Source: Quillaja saponaria (lineage: Eukaryota; Streptophyta; Magnoliopsida; Fabales; Quillajaceae). Taken from it: DNA of 64,000 nucleotides. The position numbers were made by a program, and so were the translations under genes. The stretch lies in NCBI GenBank assembly GCA_029379385.1, contig CM055611.1, forward strand, positions 682,001 through 746,000. The letters are read 5' to 3'. Positions 1 through 12,800 of this stretch are shown piece by piece. The notes beneath the pieces are model-generated. The model was given only the letters and a program-made list of their open reading frames with translations. It was not told where the DNA came from and searched no databases. Numbering within the stretch: position 1 is the first letter of the stretch; each line of letters begins with the position of its first letter.

Positions 1-3000
1 ATGATAAAAATAGACATCATTAATATTGATTAATTTTTATTATTCTTAATGAAACATGGAAAGGTAATTGAGATGCTATTCATATTTTTCTTTCTTCACT
101 TTTTTTTTAAATATATAAATGCTTCTTTCAACATGATTACTAAAAATAAAATAATTATTTTCTTGTAACATTATATATATTTTAAAATATTAGGGGAATG
201 TAAAATACTAATATGTTACTTTTAAGCTTGAAGCAAATAAAGATGCTCTATAGTCCTATCGTATATTATGGTTGAAAGTTTTTAAATTTGGAGCGAAGAT
301 CAAAAAAATTAAGTGAGAAACACTTTCTTTTGGAGGGAAGGAAAAGTAGGAGATGAGAAGAAAAAAAATATATAAGAAATTAATTAAGGATATATTTGAA
401 ATTTTTTAAAATTGATAAAATGACTTTTATACTTTTAATATTAAAAAATACATATAACTTTTTAAAACACTCTTATTTTTTAAAATTAGTAGAAGAAAAA
501 CCCTTTAAATACTAATTTTAAAAATATTACCAGCATTACATTTTGAGACCATGTGGAACACATCCAAACATCTTATGTTAAAATCAAATCTGATTCTAAC
601 ACCCAGATTTTTCACTAATTAATGTCAAGCTTATGAATTGCAGGATTGAGTACAACGTACTTGGCCCAAATAAGTCCTAGACATGTGGCTATTCGCCTTG
701 CTTGGTAGGTGACTAGTCAAGGACTATGTGGGCAACAGGCATCACCCACTTGGCCCAACAAAGGTCCAAGCTAAACAAGAGGCCTAGGTTTTAATTTGAA
801 ACCTAGCTAATTATGAATATATCTTGCAAAATAAGTAATGGCCAGTTTGAGGGTCCGTTTCCAATAAAATAAACTACCATTCTCTTAAATTCATAACTTA
901 TAGTTTAATACTAGTCAATGCAAAGTTGGAGAGCTACCTACTACAATATTTTGTTGGAAAAATTGTCATATGGCCATGAGATTTTCGAGTGGAAACCAGC
1001 TGGCCAAGTGTTGGCAAGATTGTTGCAGGTTGTGTTTGTTTGTGTTCATTCTTAATTCATGTGAGTTCTCATTTGTCCTTTTGTTTTTTATTTTAGGCGC
1101 ATTATACTAATCAACAATCTATCTAGAAACCTCCAATAATTATTTTTGAAAACTCCATTTCTGATGGATTAAAATTTTATGACTGAAATCATGTGGTCTA
1201 AAATAAAATAGTTCAAATTATCCAGTAATTGGTTACTTTATATACTGCATACTAACACATCATATTCAGTAATTGGTTTAGGTGGGATTGTGTTCTTACA
1301 AGTAATAGCGATCGTTGAGCTAAGTTTAATTTATTCTTTCTTTTTATCATATTTACATGATGTGTAGAAAGACACGCACTAAAAAAAGGTGGACATAGAA
1401 AAAAAAAAATGCTTAAAGTATACAAAACATTTTCAATATGATAGACTTTAAAATTTCTAGGTCAACCATTAATCTCCCCTTTTGTGATCCCTTGAGTATA
1501 AAGGTGGAAATAGTTGTTTTTTAAATCTTGTTTTGCAAGGGAAAGGGTGTCTGCAATTAATTGAGGAGGGAAGAAGGAAGCACTAATTGCATCTCATTCA
1601 AACAACTTTATAACTTTGTCTACTTTACATTGTGTCCTAGAAATCATATTTATGTCACATTAGAAATTGGATATTTTATATTGTAATCAACAATTAGTTT
1701 ACGATTAATTCTTACTTAAATCACATGAGTAAGTACAATTTAATAGAAATGATAAATATTATCCATGACGGATGAATAATTCATCTCGTCGTTGATGAAA
1801 GATGTGATGTACCAATTTATCTCTAATCTTAGAAAATAAAGCAAACAATTATAGAATGCTTACCCTGAGAAAGGACACAACATTGAGGAATCCCTTTGGC
1901 CAAAAAGGATAAAAAAATAAAATTGAGGAACCTGTTACCACGAATTTTTCTTGAAGTACTTTTTTTGGTGTGTTAAAAGTCAAATTTACCCCTAAAATAT
2001 ATAAGTAAATTATCTTCAAGAATACGTAACCCCCTTGATTCACAAGTCCTAATCAAAACAAAAAACTTTCATTTTATATTTATCAATTTGAATTAATCAA
2101 ATCCCTAAGAATTTGGAATTGGGATATATGACTTTTAACCTACCTAAACGGGCATGATATGAGACAAGCACTAACACGTGGATGGCCTCAATTACATAAG
2201 CATGCATGCGCCAATTTTTAGAGCTCTATTATTTTGAAAATCAAGTGCTTAATCAATGAGTTTTTTTAGCTTTATTTGAATGCAAAACGATTACGACTTT
2301 GATGAGATAATGCAAACATATGTCATATTACGTACACACATGACACATACATGCTTTTTCTTACTTCTTTATAGGGTATACAAGTTTTGGAATCCAAGAA
2401 TTATTGTTTTTCAACTTTTTCTTTTTTGTTGTTTTGGTTTGTTTGCTATCTTGGAATAGCTATAATGATATGACAATTTGCTTTACCATTGCTATTTGGC
2501 CATGTCCTATGTGTTACTTATTTTCCTAACCAAGGCTTGCAGCTATGTTACTTATTTTCCTAACTAGAGCTTGAATTTTAATTAATATTTGAGTTTTAAT
2601 TCGGATTTGACAAATAATTCAAATTAGTATTCAAAATAATATTTATTTTTTACTAAAACATATATATAAACAATTACTTTTTATTATTTTTATGTGTGTA
2701 TGAATCCTATATATTCTATTTTGAATAAATTGCTATATGTAATAACTGTTATTTTAAATTATTTATGTTGGTCTACAATATTAAATTATAATATAATTTT
2801 ATGAGGGTTATTTTTTCTTCTTTTTTTCATTTATTGGTGTTTTTGACTTTTTGAGTATTATATTTAAATATAAATAATTAAATACTTAAATAATCAAACT
2901 AATTTTTTTTAATTAGGATTTAATACATGTCTATGTTTTTTATTGAGTTAATCTAATAAATAATTAACATACAAATTATTGGTCTTTTACTTTATTAATT

Positions 3001-3380
3001 AGCTCATATTCCATCGAAATATTAGGTTAACATATCATTCTACTTATTCTCAAATGACAACTATATCATTTGTTATAAATTGTAATAGCTATGAACATAA
3101 AATTCTATATATTAAAATTATTTAATTTGTAAATTTACTTGAAAATAGTTTATTATTTAAAAGTACTTTAAAAAATAAATATTAATTTTTAAATAATATC
3201 TTAATCAATCATCTTTCTCGCTAAATTAAATATATATAAAGATCACATATTCTTAGCCATTCCACTAAGCCTTAGAGTATGTTGAGTTTGTTTCTTTATA
3301 ATTAATTTTATAAAATGATTGACGTAAACTATCTTCTGAGAAAAATAAACTCAACAATAATATATGAAAGAAGCATGAAA
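1..3380. other. AT-rich intergenic region upstream of RAPTOR1
   Basis: No ORF here resembles a protein. The longest open frames are short and of low complexity. The stretch around 640-800 is more GC-balanced and could be an old transposon remnant, but I see no terminal repeats or coding motifs. The last few hundred bases presumably hold the RAPTOR1 promoter. A transcription start cannot be placed from sequence alone. Confidence 0.6.
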
Positions 3381-3576
3381 AATGTAAAATGAACAAAGAA
3401 AAAAAGAGAAAAAGAAAAAACAGAAACAAAGTGAAAAAAGAGGGGGAGAGAAAAGGGAGAAGGACAGAACATAATTTGACAACATTGCGCGCACTCACAC
3501 ACCCAAACTCTATTTGTTCCATTTCACAAAATCCAATTCCGGGAGCTTTTGTTTCTCATTCTGCCGCCACTGCCAT

Positions 3577-3720
3577 ATGCGTACCAATCATCCTCTTCTT
3601 CCCTTAGGCTTTCTAGGTTTTTCAGGGAGCTTCGTCATATTTCACAGCGTTTTCCGAGCTGGATTCATTCCCTTTTCACTGGAGAATCTCTATGCCCCGC
3701 TGGTTCAGCGGCTTTGTTGA
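3577..3720 (+). promoter_or_regulatory. upstream ORF 1 in the RAPTOR1 leader (47 aa)
   Basis: An ATG at 3577 opens a 47-codon frame ending at 3720, about 160 bases before the RAPTOR1 start. The peptide is hydrophobic and matches nothing I recognise. If the mRNA leader includes this stretch without splicing, the frame would be met first by scanning ribosomes. Transcription of the region is inferred from its position only. Confidence 0.35.
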
Positions 3721-3809
3721 TTAGGTTGATTAGCTCAGCCAGTCTCCAATTACCCGATCCTAGAGCTTCAGAGGAAATACAGGTCTTTTATTGGGTCTTA
3801 CCTTTGGGC

Positions 3810-3875
3810 ATGGTTTTCCGTAGTACAACGTCGATTGGTTGTTTGTTGGTTGGTTTTATTGTTTGGGGGTTTTGA
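3810..3875 (+). promoter_or_regulatory. upstream ORF 2, ending 5 nt before the RAPTOR1 ATG
   Basis: An ATG at 3810 opens a 21-codon frame whose TGA (3873-3875) lies five bases before the RAPTOR1 ATG at 3881. Such a short gap would make reinitiation at the main start inefficient, so a regulatory effect is conceivable. The same stretch could instead sit in or next to a leader intron, because a plausible acceptor precedes it (tacag at about 3781). Conservation of the peptide is unknown. Confidence 0.35.
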
Positions 3876-3880
3876 TTTGA

Positions 3881-6800
3881 ATGGCATTGGGGGATTTGAT
3901 GGCTTCTCGGTTTTCACAATCTTCGGTAGTGGTGGCTTCAAACCACCTTGATGATTGTGCTTCAAGCCATGAATATGTGGATTTAGGTTCGCAGAGAAGA
4001 GATTCTGAGACTGCAAGTAGTAGCTATGGTAATGCCACAGTGTCCACTACTACAAGCATGGCTTACTTGCCCCAGACTATGGTGTTGTGCGAGCTACGGC
4101 ACGATGCATTTGAAGCCTCTGTGCCCACCGGTCCCTCTGATAGTGGGTTGGTCTCGAAATGGCGGCCAAAAGATCGAGTAAGCCATTCTATTCACTGCAT
4201 GCTCATTGTTGTTTCTTTTATGGCGAGGCCATTGCTTTCAGTATAGGAACCGTGTTGTATGTAAATGTAATGCTATAGAAACTATATAAGATCCTCAGAT
4301 AAACACAATTTTTGGAAAATTGTCATAGTATGAATTAGAGTTCAAATCTTCCTTTTTGTTTTTTAATTGCCACTGGAGCATCATTTTGGATATTGGTATC
4401 CTTTGTTTCCTGATAACTATATTCTCACTAGCTTTAGTAATAAATAAACAAGATCACAAGTGACATTCTTCAACCTACTAATTAGGCAGTTCATGGAGTA
4501 GGGAGGTAGCTACTTCAATCATGACATGGGCTGAAGTTCTTGCAAGTTATATTGGCAATTGGTGGTTAAATTAAATTGTATACGTGTAACATTTTCCTTG
4601 CCAAACATGGTAAATGCAAGATGAAAACAGATTATTTCTGCAATTCTTATGTTGAAAATTATGTTTTCTCAAGTGCTATTTAGGGATGATGAGATGAAAA
4701 TGGAAAGGAGAGAATACCATTTGCCCATTCCCTGAACTTGAAAAAAGATAAGAGTAGACTACATATGTGTCGAATTCATTGTTTTTTATTCCTTTATCTA
4801 AATTTCTGTAATTGCTAGGTTTTGGAGCTGCCATATCTGACGTAAATCAGTCAATGACCTTATTGTGTTTGTTGGTATCCTTCCTTGAGTGCTTCTGCAG
4901 AACTTGTGCACACTCTTCATTCTAAGACTAAGAGATAAATTTTTTGCAATGAGTTTCTAATTATAGTTCATGTGGTGCTTTTTATCTCCTGTTAGGAATT
5001 AGGCATGGCTCCTGAGAGTGAGATTTTTGTTGATTAAATGCATCAATATGACACGAAAAAGATGGTGGCTGATAGGTGGTTTCTGCCCCAGAGGACATAG
5101 TGTATACACGAAAATTTCCAATTTTAGAGCTTGCCTGTCTACCATCTCATCCTCATACTTTAATTTTTAAAAGAATTCATGTTTCAAACATAAGAAATAA
5201 ATGTGTAAAAATTTATTTATTCCTTTAAATGCTTACAAGACTAAATTTTCATGAGTTTTTCCTTGTAGGTGATTTTATTTTGTGCTTTATTATAGTTATA
5301 CACTAGATACTGTAAGGAAGTCAGCATGCCTCTTGAGTATTAGAATTTGTGGGTGAAGTGCATCGTCCTGAAAGAGGAGAGGATAATGGTTGATAGAGGT
5401 GGCTTCTACTAGATAAAACAGTTACTCTTTTGTAATACGTTAAGGATGCATAGAACTACTGGATTGAGATGAAATAACCATCAAATGGACCAGCCTAAGC
5501 TTCTTAACATTGTGTAGGAAAGTTGAGAAATAGTGCTTATGTTGAAGGTCGTTCATCTAAAATGAATTTCTGTTGTTCAAGGTGGTTTCACCAACTTTCA
5601 ATATAGAGAGAGATTGATCATACTTTAAATACACACACACATACAGTCATATATTTATATGTATCACTATTGTAGAAACACGTATGTTTTTTTTTGTATT
5701 TCTGTATATTTTTCTTATTGCAGAAGACTCAATATATACAGCTTAGGAACTAATTACAAGGAAGAAAATCTCTCCAAATCTTACCTAAAATAAAACACCA
5801 CAAATCTCTCATAATCATCCATAATTAGAAAATCTCTCCAAATCTTACCTAAAATAAAACACTACAAATATCTCCTAATCACCCATAATTACTGACCCTT
5901 AATTCTAGGGATTTGATTAGCTACAATCTCTCCATAGGTCAACTAACAGATTATAACAAGATAATAATAAACTTAAATACTAACAACACCCCCCCCCTCA
6001 AGCTGGGTCATAAATGTTAATGAGATCCAGCTTGGAAATCATTGCTTCAAACATAACTCTTGATAAAGCCTTAGTAAAGACATCAGCTGTCTGACTTGCT
6101 GTGGTAATGTATAACAACTCCACAATCTTGTCTTCAATCCTTTCTTTGATGAAATGTCGATCTATTTCGACATGCTTCATTCTATCATGGTGCACCGGAT
6201 CTTTGGCCATGCAAATGGCAGACTGGTTGTCACACAAAATGGTTACCGGTTCCTTGATCTCCATCTTCAGCTCCCTTATCAATTTTTTTAACCATAAGCC
6301 TTCACATAATCCATGCGCAACAGATCTTAACTCGGATTCTGCACTGCTCTGAGCAATAGCTGTTTGCTTTTTACTCTTCCAACTAACTAGGTTTCCCCAT
6401 AGAAATGCACAATATCCTGAGGTGGACCTTCGGTCTATTGGGGATCCAGCCCAATCTGCATCTGTAAATATTTTCAAGTCTCTGTTTGTGTTTTTCTTGA
6501 AATATAAACCTCTGCCTGGTGCCATTTTTAAGTATCTCAATATCCTATACACCCAATTTAGGTGCTCTTCTCTAGGATCGTTCATAAATTGGCTTAGTAC
6601 ACTAATGGAATCGTTTATGTGTGGACGAGTATGAGATAAATACAGCAGTCTTCCAACTAATCTCTGATATCTTCCTTTATCCACAGCAGCACTACCACCA
6701 TTAACATTGAACTTCGCAGTTTGTTCCATTGGTGTCTCACTAGGTTTGCACTCTAGCATATTGGTTTCCTTTAACAAATCCAAAGTGTATTTTCTCTGTG

Positions 6801-9800
6801 AAACTGAAATACCTTTGCTGGTTCTTCCTATCTCCATGCCTAGGAAGAATCTTAACTCTCCAAGATCCTTGATTTCGAACACATGTACTAGATAGCTCTT
6901 CATCCTGCTTGATTTCATCCTCACTATTTCTAGTTAGGATGATATCATCAACATAAACACTCAAAATAATTTTTTTACCGTTTGATAGGTACTTTATAAA
7001 TAGAGTATGATTTGCATTACTCTGCCTATACCCAACTTATGTTATAGCCTTTGTAAACCTCGCAAACCATGCTCTTGGAGACTGCTTGAGTCCATAGAGG
7101 GACTTCTGTAGTTTACAAACTTCTCCTACCTTTGTTGTTTTTTCTAAACCTGTTGGAACATCCATATACACCTCTTCCTCAAGTTCTCCATTCAAGAAGG
7201 CGTTTTTCACATCCATTTGATGTAGTTTCTAGTTCAAGTTTGCAGCTAGAGATAGTAATACCCGAACAGTGTTAAGTTTAGCCACATGAGCGAATGTCTT
7301 CTGATAATCTATGCCATATGATTGGGTGAACCCTTTTGCTACTAAGCGAGCCTTAAACCTATCAATACTGCCATCTGCCTTGTGTTTGATGGTAAATACC
7401 CATTTGCTGCCTACTGTTTTCTTCCCCACAGGTAGTTGAGTGATCTTCCACGTTTCATTTTTCTCTAAGGCATCTAACTCCTCTTTTACTGCCTTTCTCT
7501 ATCGTGAGTCTTTCAAAGCCTCATGAACTATGGCAGGAATTGTAGCTTCTGTCAGATTTGTAGTGAATGCTTTAAAGTCGGCTTGAAAGTTTTCGATAGG
7601 AGATATAATTTCCTATAGGATACCTGGGCTGGTTCCTGCATGCTCTAACCCCTTTTTCTTAGTACAATAGGTAAGTGTAAATTAGCATCTTCAAAAAATT
7701 CCTCACTTACCACTTCCTCAGTTTCAGTACCCCGGTTATCTGTTATGACTTCTTGGCAATTTTGAGGCATCTGTACAGATTCTTCTCCTCTTTGAGCTTT
7801 ATTCCTGCGCTGATAGACAAGTAATTTTGGTTCTGTGTGTGTTTTAAGGTTACTATATTCCTCTCTAGGTTCTGTGTTTAGGCTGTTTTGTTGCTCTCCA
7901 GGTTCTGTCTCTCTAGTTTGTGTATTTTCCTCTTCAAACTGACTCTGTTTGCTCACTGTACTCTCGGGTTCAATCGATGTTCAAAGAGATCTAGAGCTGG
8001 ACTTGGTGATCTTGACTCACTCTCCTGATTTTTAGGATAAAACAGATGATTCTCAAAGAAAGTAACATCCATAGAAACAAAAAACATTTTCTTCTCAGGA
8101 GAATAACACTTATACCCTTTCTGACTTGCATAGTACCCTAGAAAAATGCACTTTAATGCTCTAGGATCAAGTTTATTTCTGAACCGAGCATGTATGTGAA
8201 CAAATGCAGTGCATCCAAACACCCTAGCAGGAATATGTGAGATTAATGTGTTGGTTGGGAATAACATTTGTAGAGTCTAGATAGGTGTTTTGAAGTTTAG
8301 AACTCTAGATGGAAGCCTATTGATCAAGTAAGTAGCTGTTAGAACAGCCTCACCCCAGAAATATTTAGGGACATTGTTTTCAAACAGGAATGATCTTGCT
8401 ACCTCTAGAAGATGTCTATTTTTCCTCTCAGACACACCATTTTGTTGTGGTGTGTCTACGCATAACTTCGGTGAATAATACCTTCTTTTTCGAAAAATTC
8501 ATTTAAGAGAGACTTAAAATATTCTGTCCCATTGTCAATTCTAAGAACTTTGATTTTGGTTTGAAATTGGGTAAGAATCATTTTGTGGAAATTTTGAAAC
8601 AAACGAGCAACATCAGATTTTTCTTTCATGAGATATACCTAAGTAACCCGTGTGTGATCATCAATAAATAAAACGAACCATTTCGAACCCGAAATGTTAT
8701 TGACTCTCATAGGCCCCCAAACATCACTATGTATTATAGAAAAAGGATGAGTTTGTATGTGTGGATGAGATTGGTATGTGTTTCTAGTGTGCTTGGATAA
8801 TATGCAAGTTTCACAACTAAATGAGTCTTTCATTTTATTGATACTCAATGAAGGAAAAAGTTTCTCAAGATACATTAAGCTTAGATGAATGACCTAATCT
8901 AAGATGCCATAGTTTCACTGCATCTTTATTTTGAAAATTGACTTGTAAACCTAACTTAGCACACTCACTAGAATGTCTATCAGCAATCAGCACTAGATGT
9001 TACTCGCAGAAGATAGAGTCCGAATTGATTCTCAGCACTGCCAATCGTCCTCCCAGATTTTCGGTCCTGAAATTTGCACAAATCACTAGAAAAATAAATT
9101 AGATAGGGTCTATCCTTAGTCATTTTATTTACTGGACAGAAGATTACATCTCAAAGTTGGAACAAATAAGACAGAATCCAACGTTAATTCATCTAATATA
9201 ACCACCTTTCCAACTGCTTTCACCTTAGATATTGATCCATCAGCAATTTTTATGCTCAAATCATCATTAACATCTTTATATTCAAAAAATAGACTTGAAT
9301 CACCTTTCATGTGGTCTAAGGCACCAGAATCTACAATCCAGACCTCAAAATCAATTTTAGCTACTAGAGCATGTAAGGAATTACCTTTCTGAGCTACAGC
9401 CTCAGTGCCTATGACTGTAGAATTGGAATTTGCAGAACCTGTTTGTGTTGTCAGCCTCTAAATTATCTCCAGCAGCTCTCGATTTGTAGGTTCAGGAGTA
9501 CTAGACTCAGCAGAGGCAGTTGCTTGATGAGCATGGCCTTCTCGGTATTGACCTTGCTTCCTAGGTCTCCAATCTGCAGGTTTTCCATGGATATTATTGT
9601 TTGATTCGATCTGGCCGACTCCTCCATTGTTATGTGGAGGAGACGGTCTAGTTTGTGATGAACCAAAAGATGGACTAGTATTCATAACGTGTTTTGAGCG
9701 GAATGCTCTGATACCATGTAGAAACACGTATGTTTTTTTTTGTATTTCTGTATATTTTTCTTATCAGCAGAAGACTCAATATATACAGCTTAGGAACTAA

Positions 9801-12800
9801 TCACAAGGGAGAAAATCTCTCCAAATCTTACCTAAAATAAAACACTACAAATCTCTCCTAATCACCCATAATTACTGACCCTTAATTCTAGGGATTTGAT
9901 TAGCTACAATCTCTCCATAGGTCAACTAACAGATTATAACAAGATAATAATAAACTTAAATACTAACAACAAGTATGCTTTCTTCTTCTAGCCTGTATTA
10001 AATTGGGATTCTGAATGTCAATTTCTCCAATAACTTGGGCAATGATATGATAATTGTGTTGATTTATTATTGGTTATAGGAGGTAACAACTTTTGTTTCA
10101 TAACTTCTTTTGACTTTGTTGTGTTGACCAATTTCAGAAGAGAAATTGTTTTCCTTTACTTAGAACTTTGATTATTTTTGTAATGGACCCTTCAAACTTT
10201 GATGTATGTGTTTTCCGGAAGAAAACTTTAAATAAATTAATGCACCTTCTGAATAATTTTGTATATTTTGTTTAGGAATTTGTCTACTGTTTGTGTTACT
10301 GACTAGGTCAATTTTATATTGTCTCTGGTAAAAAATGGTTTTCCTTTTCATTTTTGCTTAATGAGATAGACAAACTCATCTGAGATACTCCCCCTCTCCC
10401 TGCCCCTTTTATTAATTGGTATGATGTATTTGTCAAATTAAAAGGTGTAATGATCGTTTCTACATTATAATTTCCAGTGTTTTAGTATTATTTCTCTCTT
10501 GTAGGCTTTTTCTCATGTTACTTCTTAAAAGTTGTCCTTGTTTTCGTACATATTCTAGTATATACTTCAGATGATGCTGAAGTATCAAAAAAATTATCTT
10601 CATTTTAATTAGAAAAAAAGACTGCCTTGATTTGACTCCCAATTTTGTGATGCAGATGAAGACGGGATGTGTAGCTCTAGTATTATGTTTAAACATTAGT
10701 GTTGATCCACCTGATGTGATTAAGATATCTCCATGTGCCAGAATGGAGTGCTGGATAGGTCTCTTTCCACTCTGCTGATACTCTCATTCTTTTCTTATTG
10801 TGTTTTGATTGTTAATGTAATGATCCTTTTACACTCAACTTTTCTCTTTATATGATTTACTGTTGGAGTGACTTTATTCCCTACTTTTATCAGTACGGTA
10901 CTGAAATCTTTTCTAAATACTTTCCATCCATGTATTTCCAATGTACTAGCAGATATGAGTAATGTCAATTTGTTCATATGCTATTTTATGGTTTCTAGTT
11001 CTAGTCATTAGTTTTACCCTTTTTCTAATGATTTCGGCACCATTATTGGTAATTTTTTGTGTTTATCTCAGATTGATACAGTGAAAAAGTTTGAGTAGTT
11101 CAAATGAAGCTTAAAGTTCTTTTCTTTTTAAATTATTTTATATTATTTCTTTTTGAAGTCATTGTTGACATTTCCATTCATATTGTTTCAGTCAACCAAA
11201 CTTTGTAGTTTTTTAATGTCTTGCGGTTCAGACTTATTTCTACTTATCTGCTAGTAAATCATTAATTTGCTTGTTGAGACTTGTTTCGTCATCAGCTAAT
11301 ATTCTTTACCAATGGTATTTATGGTGCAAATCTATTTAATTTGTGGTGTTAGTGTATTCATAGTGAGTATCACTTGCTTAAGTTCTACTCTTTTTTGGAC
11401 AATTTCAATCCATCACTTACCTGAACCTTTTTTACAAATAATTTATATCATATGTATATATTAATGTGTCATGTGGTTTTAAGGAAAGTCACGGAGATAC
11501 AGACTTACACTTAGAACTAGTATTTCTTCAAAACAAACTTTCATTGTACTTGCTGTGTCTTCTGTTTCACCATTTGGAAACTAAGCAAAACATTAATGAA
11601 AATAGGAATAGTCCTTTTTAAGTTAGATATCTACTTTCTGTAACTTGAAGTTTTTGTTTTTTAATTTTTGTATTTGCTAATTTATGTAGATCCTTTTTCT
11701 ATGGTACCTCAAAAGGCGCTGGAAACAATTGGAAAAACATTGAGTAGTCAGTATGAAAGGTGGCAACCCAGGGTGAGAAAGTGTTTTGTTGTATGTATGT
11801 TGCACATTACCGTATGATCAACGTCAATTTTCAATTAAGCTCGTGGACATCTCAGCAGGCCCGCTATAAGTGTCAACTTGATCCCACGGTGGAGGAGGTG
11901 AAGAAGCTTTGTACTACATGTCGAAAATATGCCAAGTCTGAAAGAGTTTTATTTCATTACAATGGACATGGTGTTCCAAAGCCAACTGCCAATGGTGAAA
12001 TTTGGGTCTTTAATAAGGTAGTTTTCTTCTTCCAAGTACTCTACCCGAGACATGTACACAGTAAATTGCATATTTTGTCCTGATTGGTGGTATAATTTCA
12101 GAGTTATACTCAGTACATTCCCTTGCCGATAAGTGACCTTGATTCCTGGTTGAAGGCACCGTCCATTTATGTTTTTGACTGCTCGGCTGCTGGGATTATT
12201 GTCAATTCTTTCATTGAGGTAATTAAGTGCCCTAGCAATTAGTTTATACGCGAACTAGTGATATGGAAACAAAAAATTTCTTTCAATAGTTCCGACTGCT
12301 AATATGTGTTTTTTTCCATTTCAATAGCTTCATGAGTGGAGTGCCTCTACCTCCTCTGGTTCCACAAGAGATTGCATTTTGCTTGCTGCCTGTGAAGCAC
12401 ATGAGTCTCTTCCTCAGAGTGCTGAGTTTCCAGCAGATTTGTTCACTTCTTGCCTTACAACGCCTATCAAGATGGCATTGCGATGGTGAAACTTCTCTTT
12501 GTTTCATTGTTGTTTTTTTCAAAGTATACATTGCATCTGCTAAGAGTGCTAAGTGGTCACCGTAGTGAACAATTTTGTTTATGGGTTTTCGAGTATCCAT
12601 TTTGCACAGTGAAAGAATGATCTTCCAGTGAATCTTCTGCATTTCCAGTTTCCCTTGCTTATTTTCTCCCCAAATTATATGCTCTGTTATCTCAGTATTT
12701 GCTTTAAACTAACACATTCCTTATTTTTGGTTCCTCTTGAGATAATCCCTTGTACTCGCAGTTTGGTTCAGTCCTTTCTTGTTGAACCTTGCTAAGCATT

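Larger units (their letters stand above)
5671..9971 (-). mobile_element. Ty1/copia LTR retrotransposon, gag-deleted, antisense in RAPTOR1 intron 1
   Basis: A 4.3-kb element bounded by LTRs that begin TG and end CA. Reading the minus strand, an initiator tRNA-Met primer site follows the LTR. Then come a stub of gag C-terminus (Pro/Gln/Asn-rich, 9727-9458), the protease motif WIVDSGA near 9345, and the GAG-pre-integrase zinc region (CETC, 8875-8639). Next are integrase (HSDVWGP), the integrase tail, reverse transcriptase ([13 protein letters not shown] at 7429, YVDD at about 6950) and RNase H (DADWAGS, 6500s) to 6000. Nearly all of gag is missing, and pol is split by stops and frameshifts, so the copy is not autonomous. 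Its flanks actat/agtat look like a 5-bp target duplication with one change. It lies antisense to the host gene, within a 6478-bp intron. Confidence 0.93.

Noticed and set aside
3549..3875. 108-codon frame just before RAPTOR1
   Set aside because: It begins at TTG. The only ATG in that frame is at 3810, so I report just the 21-codon upstream ORF.
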